A stretch of 64,000 nt of DNA, from assembly GCF_002797575.1 (NCBI RefSeq), contig NZ_PGTX01000003.1:1-64000 (forward strand), written 5' to 3'. The translations under genes and the position numbers were made by a program. This stretch comes from Polynucleobacter brandtiae. Its GTDB lineage: Bacteria > Pseudomonadota > Gammaproteobacteria > Burkholderiales > Burkholderiaceae. Numbering within the stretch: the first letter of the stretch is position 1; every line of letters begins with the position of its first letter. The notes beneath the pieces were generated by a model. It was given only the letters and a program-made list of their open reading frames with translations, was not told the DNA's origin and searched no databases. Below, piece after piece: positions 37,383 to 47,707 of this stretch.

Positions 37383-39271
37383 GTGGCGGTCAATGCAATA
37401 GCAGGAAAGCGCTGCGTGATTGCCTTCGCAATCCCAGCGGAGTCTAGGCCGCATTGACTCATGAGAAGCCTGTAGTCACCGTGCTCAACAAAGACATCTG
37501 GAATCCCCAATTGCAATACTGGCTTATAAATTCCCATTGCGCTAAAAGCTTCTAAGCAAGCGCTGCCTGCTCCACCCTGAATGGCCCCATCCTCAATAGT
37601 CACAAAATAATCATGATCCTGCGCCAATGATTTGAGTAACTCGATATCCAAGGGTTTGACAAAACGCATATTGGCTACTGTGGCATCGATTTGCTCGGCC
37701 ACCTCTAGCGCTGGATATAACAAGGTACCAAACGCCAAGATGGCTACCCGTTGACCGGTAATAGCATTAGATCGACGGCGTAGCTCGCCCTGACCCAATG
37801 GAATTACCGGTAATTCTGTCGAGGGAATTGTGCCCACACCAGAGCCGCGCGGATAACGCACTGCACTGGGATGCGGCTGTTTAAACGCAGTCGTTAATAA
37901 ATTGCGGCACTCTGCTTCGTCTGCTGGTGTCATCACTAGCATATTTGGAATACACCGCAAGAACGGGATGTCATATGCGCCAGCATGGGTCGCACCATCA
38001 GCACCCACTAAGCCCGCGCGATCCAAAGCAAACAGGACCGGTAAATCTTGAATAGCCACATCGTGAATGAGCTGATCATAAGCGCGCTGTAAGAACGTAG
38101 AGTAAATCGCTACAACCGGCTTCATACCCTCGCAAGCCATTCCGGCTGCAAAGGTCACGGCATGTTGCTCAGCAATACCTACGTCGTAGTAGCGCTCCGG
38201 AAATTGCTTTTCGAATTCGACCAAACCAGAACCTTCGCGCATCGCTGGCGTGATACCTACTAGCAATGGATCTGCCTTGGCCATATCGCACAACCAATCA
38301 CCAAAAACTTGTGTAAAGGTTTTTAATGCTGGCGTGGTTGATTTTTTTACACCCTCTTCTGGGTTAAATTTACTTGGCCCATGGTAAAGAACCGGGTCAG
38401 CCTCGGCTAGTTCATAGCCCTGACCCTTACGAGTCACTACATGTAAAAACTGTGGTCCACGGCCTTCTAGGGCCAGGCGACGCACGTTCTGCAACATCGG
38501 AATCAAGGCGTCTAAATCATGTCCATCAATCGGACCAAAATAATTAAAGCCAAATTCTTGAAAAATGGTCGATGGAGAAACCATGCCTTTTGCATGATCT
38601 TCTAGGCGTTTAGCAAACTCACGTAAAGGCGGTGCTATCGATAAAACGCTATCGATACCCCGCTTTGTTGCCGAGTAGACATTACCGCTGAGTAATCTCG
38701 CCAGGTGACGATTGAGTGCACCCACCGCTGGAGAAATCGACATATCGTTGTCGTTCAGAATGACTACCAAAGGTAAGTCTTCATAAACACCCGCGTTATT
38801 CATCGCTTCAAATGCCATACCACCCGTCATTGCGCTATCGCCAATCACCGCAACCGCTACTTGCTTCTCGCCCTTAGTCTGAAACGCGCGCGCCATTCCC
38901 ATGGCAGCAGAGATACTCGTGGAAGAGTGCCCTGTACCAAAGGCATCGTATTCACTTTCAGAGCGACGTGGAAAACCGGAGAGTCCATCAAACTGACGCA
39001 AGGTATGCATGCGATCACGGCGACCCGTCAGAATTTTATGAGGGTAACTTTGATGCCCCACATCCCAAACAATGCGATCACGCGGAGTATCAAACACATA
39101 ATGCAAGGCAATCGATAACTCCACTGTTCCTAAATTCGAAGACAAATGTCCGCCAGTTTTAGAAACAGAATCTATTACAAACTGGCGTAACTCATCCGCC
39201 AAAGCAGGCAGCTGATCACGCGCTAATTTTTTTAAGTCGACAGGGGAATGAATGGAATTTAACGTCATCAA
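37379..39271 (-). CDS. dxs: 1-deoxy-D-xylulose-5-phosphate synthase
   Basis: A 630-residue ThDP enzyme that condenses pyruvate and glyceraldehyde 3-phosphate, the first step of the MEP isoprenoid pathway. It has [20 protein letters not shown] at the N-terminus, the ThDP/Mg motif [18 protein letters not shown], then the NDNDMSISP loop, and [15 protein letters not shown] with the catalytic Glu. Downstream of ispA and xseB on the same strand, which is the common operon order. Full length. Confidence 0.97.
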   Translation of the reverse strand: MMTLNSIHSPVDLKKLARDQLPALADELRQFVIDSVSKTGGHLSSNLGTVELSIALHYVFDTPRDRIVWDVGHQSYPHKILTGRRDRMHTLRQFDGLSGFPRRSESEYDAFGTGHSSTSISAAMGMARAFQTKGEKQVAVAVIGDSAMTGGMAFEAMNNAGVYEDLPLVVILNDNDMSISPAVGALNRHLARLLSGNVYSATKRGIDSVLSIAPPLREFAKRLEDHAKGMVSPSTIFQEFGFNYFGPIDGHDLDALIPMLQNVRRLALEGRGPQFLHVVTRKGQGYELAEADPVLYHGPSKFNPEEGVKKSTTPALKTFTQVFGDWLCDMAKADPLLVGITPAMREGSGLVEFEKQFPERYYDVGIAEQHAVTFAAGMACEGMKPVVAIYSTFLQRAYDQLIHDVAIQDLPVLFALDRAGLVGADGATHAGAYDIPFLRCIPNMLVMTPADEAECRNLLTTAFKQPHPSAVRYPRGSGVGTIPSTELPVIPLGQGELRRRSNAITGQRVAILAFGTLLYPALEVAEQIDATVANMRFVKPLDIELLKSLAQDHDYFVTIEDGAIQGGAGSACLEAFSAMGIYKPVLQLGIPDVFVEHGDYRLLMSQCGLDSAGIAKAITQRFPAIALTAT

Positions 39272-39324
39272 ATCTTTAGTAATCTTGTTTGCCTCTATTT
39301 GCTTCTTTTTTTCTCTATTTATCT

Positions 39325-40242
39325 CTATTTATCTCTTTTAACCACCAGCCCAGCCAACGCTTTCAGTGCCCGAGCTTCATCACCAAAGCTAGCTAAGCTC
39401 ACTATAGCGATTTCTTGTAATTCATTTGCAGCTTGCTGTGCATAGTCTAAACCCATCAAGGTCACATAGGTTGGCTTGTCATTCGCCGCATCTTTACCGG
39501 CCGTCTTGCCCAATGTTTGACTATCGGCAGTGGCATCCAAAATATCATCCACAATCTGAAACGCTAGCCCTAGGGCCTCAGAGTAAGTCGCTAAATGTTG
39601 CATTTGGGTTGAGCTCAGTTGCGCAGCAATACCCCCTAAACTGACTGCACATGACAACAAAGCACCTGTTTTCATGGCATGCATTTGTTTCAAGCCTGCT
39701 AAATCTAATTTTTTACCCACGCTCTCTAAATCAATCGCTTGACCTCCCGCCATACCGCGTGAACCGGATGCACTAGCCAGGGAGCGAATCATGCTCAAGC
39801 GAACCTGTACATCACCATTGGCATTGGTATTGGCATTGGCCAATACTTCAAAGGCTCGCGTTTGCAAAGCATCACCCACCAGCAAAGCAGTCGCTTCATC
39901 AAACGCTTTGTGCACGGTTGGTCGGCCCCGACGCAAATCATCATCGTCCATACAGGGCAAATCATCGTGCACTAATGAATACGCATGAATGCACTCAATA
40001 GCTACTGCAGCAGCATCTAAGGCGGCATCTAAAGACTCACCGCCCACTGTGCCCAACTCTCCAGCCGCATAGACCAATAATGGACGGATGCGCTTACCGC
40101 CACCTTGGGCGGCATAACGCATCGCTTGATGCAGGCGATGCGGATGCGTATTGGCGCCATCGAGCAAGGCATCTAAGGCCGATTCCGTCCTCAGCCCCCG
40201 AGTGCGGAGCCAATCTTCAAATTGAAAGGGTTGATTGATCAA
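39325..40242 (-). CDS. ispA: Farnesyl diphosphate synthase (polyprenyl synthetase)
   Basis: A 305-residue trans-prenyl transferase. The first aspartate-rich motif is [20 protein letters not shown] and the second [13 protein letters not shown], both binding Mg-diphosphate. [15 protein letters not shown] marks the start of the domain. It makes farnesyl diphosphate for quinone and undecaprenyl synthesis from the pathway started by dxs next to it. 14 bases after xseB. Confidence 0.95.
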   Translation of the reverse strand: MINQPFQFEDWLRTRGLRTESALDALLDGANTHPHRLHQAMRYAAQGGGKRIRPLLVYAAGELGTVGGESLDAALDAAAVAIECIHAYSLVHDDLPCMDDDDLRRGRPTVHKAFDEATALLVGDALQTRAFEVLANANTNANGDVQVRLSMIRSLASASGSRGMAGGQAIDLESVGKKLDLAGLKQMHAMKTGALLSCAVSLGGIAAQLSSTQMQHLATYSEALGLAFQIVDDILDATADSQTLGKTAGKDAANDKPTYVTLMGLDYAQQAANELQEIAIVSLASFGDEARALKALAGLVVKRDK

Positions 40243-40256
40243 GATCGCAATACTTC

Positions 40257-40490
40257 TTAAGCTTCAAACACGCGAACTTGTTGCTCAACTTGTGTCAGCA
40301 TACCTTGGCAATGCTTTAATAATGCAGCGCCCCGTTGATAGGCCAAGAGCGTCTCCTCTAGGGAAAATTTGCCAGACTCCATGTCAGAAATCAGCATTTC
40401 TAACTCTTTTACAGCGTGCTCGTAGCGTAGTTTGGGGTCAATTTGAACCTCAAGATAGGACTTTTCACCCTCAGATTTCTTAGTTGGCAT
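40257..40490 (-). CDS. xseB: Exodeoxyribonuclease VII small subunit
   Basis: A 77-residue XseB that pairs with XseA for single-strand DNA degradation. LRYEHAVKELEMLISDMESGKFSLEETLLAYQRGAALLKHCQ is the whole-family signature. The position before ispA and dxs is standard. The opposite-strand frame of similar length is a shadow. Confidence 0.93.
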   Translation of the reverse strand: MPTKKSEGEKSYLEVQIDPKLRYEHAVKELEMLISDMESGKFSLEETLLAYQRGAALLKHCQGMLTQVEQQVRVFEA

Positions 40491-40651
40491 GCGCTTTGAT
40501 CCTTCAAATGTCTGTCAAATATAGCCCTCTATATTAAAGCGAGAGGGGGTCGGATGGGTATAATCAACCCCTTCCTTTCCAATATCGATCCGTCGATGGT
40601 TGGATTGGTTATTCCGCTTAGCTTCGGCTGACGTTTTCGGGGGTGGGGAGA

Positions 40652-41758
40652 ATGACTAATCTGGCTACCGCGCAGCAACTTGCGCCGTCCAATCTACAAC
40701 TGCCGGTTTCGGCATATTTTGACGTTGATCTCTATCAGCGTGAAATGGCATTGCTATTTAAGCAGGGGCCAGGCTATGTAGGTCACGAACTCATGATTCC
40801 TGAAGTGGGCTCCTATCAAACCCTCACCTCAGAAAACGAAGGTCGCCTCCTCGTTCGCAACAAACAGGGCATTGAATTGCTATCCAATGTGTGCCGCCAT
40901 CGCCAAGCTTTGATGCTTAATGGATCGGGCAAAGTAGACAATATTGTTTGTCCATTACATCGCTGGACCTATGATTTAGAAGGCGGCCTATTGGGCGCAC
41001 CCCATTTTGAAGATAAGCCCTGTCTTAATTTAGGTAAGTCCCCCTTGCAAAATTGGCAAGGCCTCTTATTTGAAGGCCCTCGCGATGTGCGCTCTGATTT
41101 GGCTAATTTAGGAGTTGCCGGAGATCTTCAGTTTGAAGGTTACATTCTGGATCATGTCGAAGTGCATGAGTGCAACTACAACTGGAAGACATTTATTGAG
41201 GTCTACCTCGAGGACTACCACGTTGAACCCTTTCATGCGGGCCTGGGGAAGTTTGTTTCTTGCGAAGATCTGCACTGGGAGTTTGGTGACTGGCACAGCG
41301 TTCAAACTGTTGGTATTCATAAAAACTTAGAAAAGCCTGGTTCACCCACCTATCAAAAATGGCATGAAGCCGTGCTGCGCCATTACGAAGGCAAAACCCC
41401 TCGCCATGGTGCGATCTGGTTAACCTACTACCCCAATGTAATGGTGGAATGGTATCCAGGCGTACTGTGTGTCTCAACACTACATCCCCTAGGACCCAAT
41501 AAAACACGCAATATTGTTGAGTTCTACTACCCTGAAGAAATTGCCTTGTTTGAGCGCGAGTTTGTTGAGGCTGAACGTGCCGCCTATATGGAAACCTGCT
41601 TGGAGGATGATGAGATTGCAGAGCGTATGGATGCAGGACGTGCAGTCCTGTTAGCGCGCGGCGAAAATGAAGTAGGTCCCTACCAAAGTCCCATGGAAGA
41701 TGGCATGCAGCATTTTCATGAATGGTATCGCCGTGCTTTAAATTTTCAAGGCGCATAA
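40652..41758 (+). CDS. Rieske 2Fe-2S aromatic-ring-hydroxylating oxygenase alpha-type protein
   Basis: About 368 residues from the ATG at 40652 (an in-frame GTG at 40643 would add three). The Rieske centre is CRHRQALML with CPLHRWTYD (CxH and CxxH, about 75-105). The mononuclear iron site is in LEDYHVEPFHAGL (Asp, two His), and a late acidic residue completes the facial triad. No reductase or beta subunit is adjacent. Substrate unknown; a phenylpropionate-like or aliphatic N-containing substrate is possible. It stands alone, divergent from xseB. Confidence 0.88.
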   Translation: MTNLATAQQLAPSNLQLPVSAYFDVDLYQREMALLFKQGPGYVGHELMIPEVGSYQTLTSENEGRLLVRNKQGIELLSNVCRHRQALMLNGSGKVDNIVCPLHRWTYDLEGGLLGAPHFEDKPCLNLGKSPLQNWQGLLFEGPRDVRSDLANLGVAGDLQFEGYILDHVEVHECNYNWKTFIEVYLEDYHVEPFHAGLGKFVSCEDLHWEFGDWHSVQTVGIHKNLEKPGSPTYQKWHEAVLRHYEGKTPRHGAIWLTYYPNVMVEWYPGVLCVSTLHPLGPNKTRNIVEFYYPEEIALFEREFVEAERAAYMETCLEDDEIAERMDAGRAVLLARGENEVGPYQSPMEDGMQHFHEWYRRALNFQGA

Positions 41759-41822
41759 TTTAACTAGCCTTTTCTTTTTTATTGCATCGTCTTTGTGTAT
41801 TTTTTCTCCTTAGAGGTATTAC

Positions 41823-42653
41823 ATGACACCACTCATCACTGCAAATCAATTAGAAGAAGCGCTCAATAGCGGAGAGAATGTTTTACTCTGCGACTGCCGT
41901 TTTGATTTAGTAGACCCAACCACCGGGCAAAAAGCTTACTTAGAAGGTCATATCCCCGGCGCGATTTATGTCGATCTAGATGAAGATCTTTCGGGTGATA
42001 AAAATGGTAATAACGGCCGCCACCCCCTTCCCACACCCCAGGCTTGGGCCCTCACCAAAAGCCGCTTAGGAATCGACGCTAACACTCTAGTAGTCGCTTA
42101 TGACAATCAAGGTTCGGTCTATGCCAGCCGCCTCTGGTGGATGCTCAAAGCAACAGGCCATACCAAAGTACAGGTACTCGATGGTGGACTCGATGCCTGG
42201 AATGGCCCCATTGGCAATATCCCCCGTAAACCAAGCCCTTCGAGTACGGCAGCCCCAGTGATGCCTTTTGTTGGCCTGATTTTAGTCGATGCGGTTCTGA
42301 AAAATCTTCAGACGAAGAAAAATACTGTAATCGATGCGCGTGCGAATGATCGCTTTCAGGGGCAAAACGAAACCCTAGATCCGGTAGGTGGCCATATACC
42401 CAACGCGTTGAACTACTGCTTTAGAAGCAATCTATCTGGCAAAAGTTTTAAAACACCCGAACAGCTCTATCAGAATTTTGTTGGCTTACTGGGAACAACC
42501 AAAGCCGCTGAAGTCATTCACCAATGTGGCTCTGGCGTCACCGCTTGTCATAATTTAATGGCTATGGAGATTGCCGGCCTCAAAGGCTCTCGCTTATATG
42601 CAGGCAGTTGGAGTGAGTGGTGCGCAGATCCGAGTCGGCCCATCGCACTTTAG
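41823..42653 (+). CDS. sseA: 3-mercaptopyruvate sulfurtransferase
   Basis: A 276-residue tandem rhodanese. The first inactive domain has EGHIPGAIYVDLDEDLSG. The second contains GGHIPNALNYCF and the active loop CGSGVTAC, which is the mercaptopyruvate-type sequence rather than the thiosulfate CRKGVT. It transfers sulfur to cyanide or thiols. An AGAGG ribosome binding site precedes the ATG. It converges with the ZIP gene, overlapping by four bases. Confidence 0.92.
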   Translation: MTPLITANQLEEALNSGENVLLCDCRFDLVDPTTGQKAYLEGHIPGAIYVDLDEDLSGDKNGNNGRHPLPTPQAWALTKSRLGIDANTLVVAYDNQGSVYASRLWWMLKATGHTKVQVLDGGLDAWNGPIGNIPRKPSPSSTAAPVMPFVGLILVDAVLKNLQTKKNTVIDARANDRFQGQNETLDPVGGHIPNALNYCFRSNLSGKSFKTPEQLYQNFVGLLGTTKAAEVIHQCGSGVTACHNLMAMEIAGLKGSRLYAGSWSEWCADPSRPIAL

Positions 42654-43423
42654 TGCAATACAGACAGCAAAATAACGAGCCCTACGCCACACGCAATTAA
42701 AACCGTTTGCCGTAATGACTCCAGCCAGTGAGGGCGGCGATGCATTTGCGGAATCAGATCGCTCACCGCAATATAAATAAAGCTACTCGAGGCAATCACG
42801 AGTAAGTAAGGCATCGCAGCATGGGCTTTTTCTAAAAAGAAATAAGCCAGCACACCACCAACAACCGCAGCTAGACCGCAAATGAGGTTGTAGAGCAAAG
42901 CCCGTGTTCGTGAAAATCCTGCATTTAATAACACTATAAAATCACCAATCTCTTGGGGGATTTCATGGGCAATAATCGCGATGGCCGTGAAAATACCTAC
43001 TTGATAGTCCGCCATAAATGCTGCGGCAATCAGCACTCCATCCACAAAGTTATGAATGCCATCTCCGACTAGAATCATCCAGCCACTACGCCCAGCAACC
43101 TCAGCATCGTGACCATGGTGATGATCATGTCCATCGCCCTCATGGTGATGGCTATGGCGTAATAAGGAAATCTTTTCTAGGAAGAAAAAACCTAATAAAC
43201 CAGCAAGCAAAGTAGCAAAGAGCAATTGTGGATTAACCCCCTCCATCATGAAAGCTTCAGGAAGCGAATGGAGCAAAGCTGTAGCCAATAAAATACCTAC
43301 AGAGACGCTCACCATGTTGTGAACCATCTTAGATAAGAAGGCCATCGAAAAACTAGCGGCAACCATGACGCTAGCCGTACCTGCCAATGCAGTCACGAGC
43401 AATATGGTTTGCAGTACTGTCAT
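42650..43423 (-). CDS. ZIP-family metal transporter
   Basis: A 257-residue ZIP (Zn/Fe uptake type) permease with about eight helices. The cytoplasmic loop is histidine-rich (RHSHHHEGDGHDHHHGHD), and metal-site motifs appear in HNFVDG and AHEIPQEIGDF, the family signature. It is followed on the same strand by the dienelactone hydrolase gene upstream with only six bases between, so they may be cotranscribed. Confidence 0.92.
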   Translation of the reverse strand: MTVLQTILLVTALAGTASVMVAASFSMAFLSKMVHNMVSVSVGILLATALLHSLPEAFMMEGVNPQLLFATLLAGLLGFFFLEKISLLRHSHHHEGDGHDHHHGHDAEVAGRSGWMILVGDGIHNFVDGVLIAAAFMADYQVGIFTAIAIIAHEIPQEIGDFIVLLNAGFSRTRALLYNLICGLAAVVGGVLAYFFLEKAHAAMPYLLVIASSSFIYIAVSDLIPQMHRRPHWLESLRQTVLIACGVGLVILLSVLH

Positions 43424-43429
43424 AAACGC

Positions 43430-44326
43430 TTATGCCACTCCGTTTTGTTTAAACCAAGCTAAGCACTTTTCCCAACCATCTTTTGCTGGGCCCTCGCGAT
43501 ACGTTGCACGATAGTCCGCATGAAAGGCATGAGGTGCATCTGGATAAATCTCAAAACGAGATGCTTTAGCTGCGGGATTTTTTGCTGCCGCTGTTACGAG
43601 GGCTGCGCGCATTTGCTCAACACTCTCCAAAGAAATACCCGTGTCTGCTGCGCCATATAGACCTAGAACAGGGGCTTTTAACTCTGCAGCAATGTCGACT
43701 GGATGACGAGGACTATTTTCTGTTTTCTCACCAATCACACGACCATACCAAGCTACCCCCGCACGTACTTGCGGAAGCGTAGCCGCAAGCCAAGTAATCC
43801 GACCGCCCCAACAAAAACCCGTCACGCCGACTTTTTTGAGATCGCCCCCATTCTTGCCAGCCCACACCAAGGCCGCCTGAAGGTCATTTAACACTTGAGT
43901 ATCTGAAGTCTTGGCGATGATGTTACTTTGAATTTCTGCAATCGTTCCGTATGTATTAGGATCGCCCGCGCGAGTAAAAAATTCTGGGGCAATCGCTAGG
44001 TAGCCTAATTTGGCAAAACGGCGGGTGACATCAGCAATGTACTCATGCACACCAAAAATTTCACTCGTTACAATCACAATCGGTAGGGCCCCTTTAGACT
44101 TCTCTGGACGAGAAACATAAGCGGGTAACTGAAAGCTACCAATGGGAATCATCTGCTCACCAGCTTTGATGCCCTTAAAGTCAGTCTCAATCGCAGCGGC
44201 CATAACAGGCTCTGACGCGGTAACAAACCCAATTCCAATAGCGGTAGCACTCACTGCTGAAGCCTTCATAAAGCCTCTTCTATGGCTCGATACCGGTGTT
44301 AAATCTTGATTCTTTTTCGCAGTCAT
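43430..44326 (-). CDS. Dienelactone hydrolase family protein with Tat-type signal
   Basis: An alpha/beta hydrolase of 298 residues from the ATG at 44326 (an earlier start at 44395 would overlap polA). The N-terminus SSHRRGFMKASAVSATAIG carries a twin-arginine-like signal, so export is likely. The catalytic triad is inferred from GFCWGGRITWLAA (Cys nucleophile), an Asp near GAADTGIS and His in PDAPHAFHADYR. The role is hydrolysis of lactones or esters; the specific substrate is unknown. Confidence 0.88.
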   Translation of the reverse strand: MTAKKNQDLTPVSSHRRGFMKASAVSATAIGIGFVTASEPVMAAAIETDFKGIKAGEQMIPIGSFQLPAYVSRPEKSKGALPIVIVTSEIFGVHEYIADVTRRFAKLGYLAIAPEFFTRAGDPNTYGTIAEIQSNIIAKTSDTQVLNDLQAALVWAGKNGGDLKKVGVTGFCWGGRITWLAATLPQVRAGVAWYGRVIGEKTENSPRHPVDIAAELKAPVLGLYGAADTGISLESVEQMRAALVTAAAKNPAAKASRFEIYPDAPHAFHADYRATYREGPAKDGWEKCLAWFKQNGVA

Positions 44327-44360
44327 ATTTCTGTGCCCCCTAATGAATGATCCAAATAAA

Positions 44361-47207
44361 TTAATGCGCTTCTTCCCAATTATCGCCAATCCCAATACCT
44401 ACTACCAAAGGAACCTTTAAATCAGCTACTTTACACATCAGATCAGGTAATTTTTCCTGTAAGAGCTCGAGCTCATCCAGGGGTACGTCAAATACCAGTT
44501 CATCATGAACCTGCAACAGCATGCGGGTCTTGAGCTGCTCCTTTTCAAGCCAGTTTTCCACGGCAACCATCGCTAACTTAATCAGGTCAGCGGCCGTTCC
44601 TTGCATGGGCGCATTAATGGCCGCACGCTCAGCACCCTGGCGACGCGGTCCATTAGAGCCCTTAATTTCTGGCAACCACAGACGCCGACCAAAGACAGTC
44701 TCTACATACCCATTTTCTCTAGCCTCTTGACGAGTACGCTCCATATATTGAGCTACACCCGGATAACGGTCAAAATATTTGGCAATGTAAATTTGTGCCG
44801 CAGAGCGTTCAATCCCTAAATTACCAGCCAAACCAAAGGCGCTCATGCCATAAATCAGGCCAAAATTAATTACCTTGGCATAACGACGCTGCTCTGAAGT
44901 GACTGCTTCTAACGAAACTCCAAAGATCTCTGCAGCAGTTGCTTGGTGAACATCTCTACCTGCAGCGAAAGCCGCTAGCAAATTTTCATCCTCGGCAATA
45001 TGGGCCATGATGCGCAGTTCAATTTGCGAATAATCTGCAGACAGTAACTTACAACCCTCTGCCGGAATAAAAGCCTCACGAATACGCCGACCCTCTTCTG
45101 TGCGCACAGGAATATTCTGTAAATTAGGCTCGCTCGAAGCCAAGCGTCCCGTTACGGCAGTAGCTTGTGAAAAATGGGTATGCACTCGCCCTGTCTTAGG
45201 ATCTACCATGCGCGGCAGTTTCTCAATATACGTAGACATCAATTTGGCTAAGCTTCGGTAGTCCAAAATACGTGCCGGTAGAGGGTAGTCTTCAGCTAAC
45301 TTTTGCAGTACTTCTTCGTCTGTTGAGGGGGCACCAGATGGCGTCTTCTTTATTACTGGAAGTGCTAGCTGTCCAAACAGAATTTCTGCAATTTGTTTTG
45401 GAGATTGAATATTAAAGGGCTGCCCTGCCAATGTATGAATTTCACCCTCTAAGGCAAGTAGCCGTTTACCAACTTCCTGGCCCTGCTTTGAAAGTAGCGC
45501 TGTATTAATCCGAATCCCATTACGCTCCATGATTCCTAAAACGCGCATTGCTGGCATCTCAATCTGTTGATAGACATACAGCAAGCCAGGACTTGCTTGA
45601 ATTTGCGGCCACAACGTCGCATGCAGACGCAAGGTAATGTCTGCATCTTCAGCGGCGTAATTGGTAGCAATACTGAGGTCAACTTGGTCAAAGCCAATTT
45701 GATGAACACCCTTACCACAAACCTCTTCATAACGAACAGTCTTCATGCCAAGATGTCGATCTGCAAGGCTATCCATATTGTGTGGCATGTGAGATTCAAG
45801 CACATAGGATTCGAGTAAAGTATCAAACTCAATACCCTGCAAGGTAATGCCATAGTTGGCCAAAATATGCGCGTCATACTTCAGGTTTTGACCTACCTTT
45901 AGAGCAGCAGCATTTTCAAGCCAGGGTTTCATACGAGCTAAAACATCCTCGCGCTTGAGCTGAGTTTCACCATTTCGATGCGCTACGGGAATATAGCAAG
46001 CCTCACCAGGGGTGACGCAGAGTGAAATACCCACTAACTCTGCAGCAAGGGCATCTAAGCTGGTGGTCTCTGTATCAACTGCAGTAAGTTGTGCGGCTTC
46101 AATCTTTCGCATCCAGCGCTCAAATGCGGCGTCATCTACTACGCACTCATATGCTTTTGCAATGGCACCTTGTAGCTCAGCGGTCTCTTGAGACAGTGCT
46201 GTAGTTGGAGCTAGCGCAATGGCGCCCAATTTTTTACTAGCGCCCTGATCGCTCAAATGAGGGGTAGCCTTAATCGGGCTCCCCGCAAGATCAAACCCTC
46301 CTCCAACCTCCAATCCAGGAGCCCCACCAAGCTGTTTCTCCACATCGCGCAACCAAGTTTTAAAAGCGTATTGTTCAAACAGATCGCGTAACCGGGTGGC
46401 ATCTTCTGGCTTGGCGTGCAAGTCATCTAGGCAAGGTAGATGGGCAGACAAATCACAATCGGTTTTAACGGTAATGAGCTGGCGCGCTTGCGGCAACCAC
46501 GGCAAAGTATTGCGTAAATTCTCACCCACAACGCCTTTAATTTGATCGGCGTTAGCCATCAGCTGATCTAAATCACCAAATTCAGCTAACCATTTATTGG
46601 CGGTCTTAGGGCCCGCCTTTGGCACTCCCGGAACGTTATCAACCGTATCACCAATAATGGAAAGGTAGTCTACGATGCGCTCTGGTGGCACGCCGAATTT
46701 AGCAATGACTCCTTCGATATCGAGCCTTTCATCGGTCATCGTATTGATCAACGTGACAGACGCGTTCACTAGCTGCGCTAAGTCTTTATCTCCTGTAGAA
46801 ATAATCGTTTCCCATCCGGCTGCTGTGGCTTGGCATGCGAGCGTGCCAATGACATCATCTGCCTCAACTCCTGAAACCATTAATACTGGCCAACCCAAAG
46901 CCTTCACCATTGCATGAATCGGCTCTATCTGCTTGACTAAGTCCTCCGGCATTGGTGAGCGATGCGCTTTGTACTCAGAGTACATTTCATCGCGGAAAGT
47001 TTTACCTTTAGCGTCAAAAACACAGGCAATATGGTCAGCCTGAAGCTCGGATCTGGCCCGACGCATCATGTTGACCACCCCATAAATTGCCCCAGTGGGT
47101 TCTCCAGCCCCATTTCGGAGGTCCGGCATGGCATGAAAGGCGCGATATAGGTAGCTAGAGCCGTCTACCAACAAGAGTCTATGTTTAGTCATACCGCAAT
47201 CGTACAA
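44361..47207 (-). CDS. polA: DNA polymerase I
   Basis: A 948-residue three-domain enzyme. The 5'-3' nuclease is residues 1-300 (LLLVDGSSYLYRAF, STGDKDLAQLV). The proofreading exonuclease is intact, seen as AVDTETTSL, KYDAHILANYG and EDADITLRLH. The polymerase has motif A SADYSQIELRIMAH, motif B RYAKVINFGLIYGMSAFG and motif C QVHDELVFDVP. It works in gap repair and Okazaki fragment processing. Full length. It is divergent from the DUF2782/thrB genes. Confidence 0.97.
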   Translation of the reverse strand: MYDCGMTKHRLLLVDGSSYLYRAFHAMPDLRNGAGEPTGAIYGVVNMMRRARSELQADHIACVFDAKGKTFRDEMYSEYKAHRSPMPEDLVKQIEPIHAMVKALGWPVLMVSGVEADDVIGTLACQATAAGWETIISTGDKDLAQLVNASVTLINTMTDERLDIEGVIAKFGVPPERIVDYLSIIGDTVDNVPGVPKAGPKTANKWLAEFGDLDQLMANADQIKGVVGENLRNTLPWLPQARQLITVKTDCDLSAHLPCLDDLHAKPEDATRLRDLFEQYAFKTWLRDVEKQLGGAPGLEVGGGFDLAGSPIKATPHLSDQGASKKLGAIALAPTTALSQETAELQGAIAKAYECVVDDAAFERWMRKIEAAQLTAVDTETTSLDALAAELVGISLCVTPGEACYIPVAHRNGETQLKREDVLARMKPWLENAAALKVGQNLKYDAHILANYGITLQGIEFDTLLESYVLESHMPHNMDSLADRHLGMKTVRYEEVCGKGVHQIGFDQVDLSIATNYAAEDADITLRLHATLWPQIQASPGLLYVYQQIEMPAMRVLGIMERNGIRINTALLSKQGQEVGKRLLALEGEIHTLAGQPFNIQSPKQIAEILFGQLALPVIKKTPSGAPSTDEEVLQKLAEDYPLPARILDYRSLAKLMSTYIEKLPRMVDPKTGRVHTHFSQATAVTGRLASSEPNLQNIPVRTEEGRRIREAFIPAEGCKLLSADYSQIELRIMAHIAEDENLLAAFAAGRDVHQATAAEIFGVSLEAVTSEQRRYAKVINFGLIYGMSAFGLAGNLGIERSAAQIYIAKYFDRYPGVAQYMERTRQEARENGYVETVFGRRLWLPEIKGSNGPRRQGAERAAINAPMQGTAADLIKLAMVAVENWLEKEQLKTRMLLQVHDELVFDVPLDELELLQEKLPDLMCKVADLKVPLVVGIGIGDNWEEAH

Positions 47208-47275
47208 TCTAGTTACTATTAATCCACGAGTTCAACTGAAATAGACCTAAAAATAGGCCTTAAAAGGTAAAAATA

Positions 47276-47680
47276 ATGCACGCTTTACCCCACCTAATCA
47301 CATCCTCAATGAGTCATGCTCTTGTTTTAGCTGGCTTTTTATTGGCTTTTGGCACTATTGGGCTCCATTCTGCCCAGGCACAGAGCAATAGCCAGGCTTT
47401 AAGCCCGTCTGAGCTTCAACGTATTAATAGCCAACCTCTTGCCCCTCCAGCAAGTGCATCTCAGTCAACCACAGCCCCTGAAGGCCGTAAACCTAGCTTT
47501 CAACACAAAGAGGCTGGCGGTACTGAAATTACTGAGTACAAAGATACCAATGCACCAACCCAAGTGGATGTAAAAACACGCTTCACCACCTATGAAATGG
47601 CACCCCCCGCTACCGTCATGCCTGGCCCTGCAAAAGAATCAGACCTGATTAGCGTGCCTAGCATCGCTATCCCTTTTTAA
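47276..47680 (+). CDS. DUF2782-family exported protein
   Basis: A 134-residue protein with a signal peptide (hydrophobic core at about 14-32, ending AQAQ). The central EAGGTEITEYKDTNAPTQVDVKTRFTTYEMAPP is the DUF2782 pattern. Function unknown. It lies between polA and thrB, the usual site of this family in betaproteobacteria, and is followed after 27 bases by thrB. Confidence 0.8.
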   Translation: MHALPHLITSSMSHALVLAGFLLAFGTIGLHSAQAQSNSQALSPSELQRINSQPLAPPASASQSTTAPEGRKPSFQHKEAGGTEITEYKDTNAPTQVDVKTRFTTYEMAPPATVMPGPAKESDLISVPSIAIPF

Positions 47681-47707
47681 TATTGCTCTTTTACCTCCTC
47701 ATAAGTT

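Noticed and set aside
41193-41756. Minus-strand frame of 187 codons inside the Rieske gene
   Set aside because: Shadow of the well-supported Rieske oxygenase; His/Arg-rich random composition.
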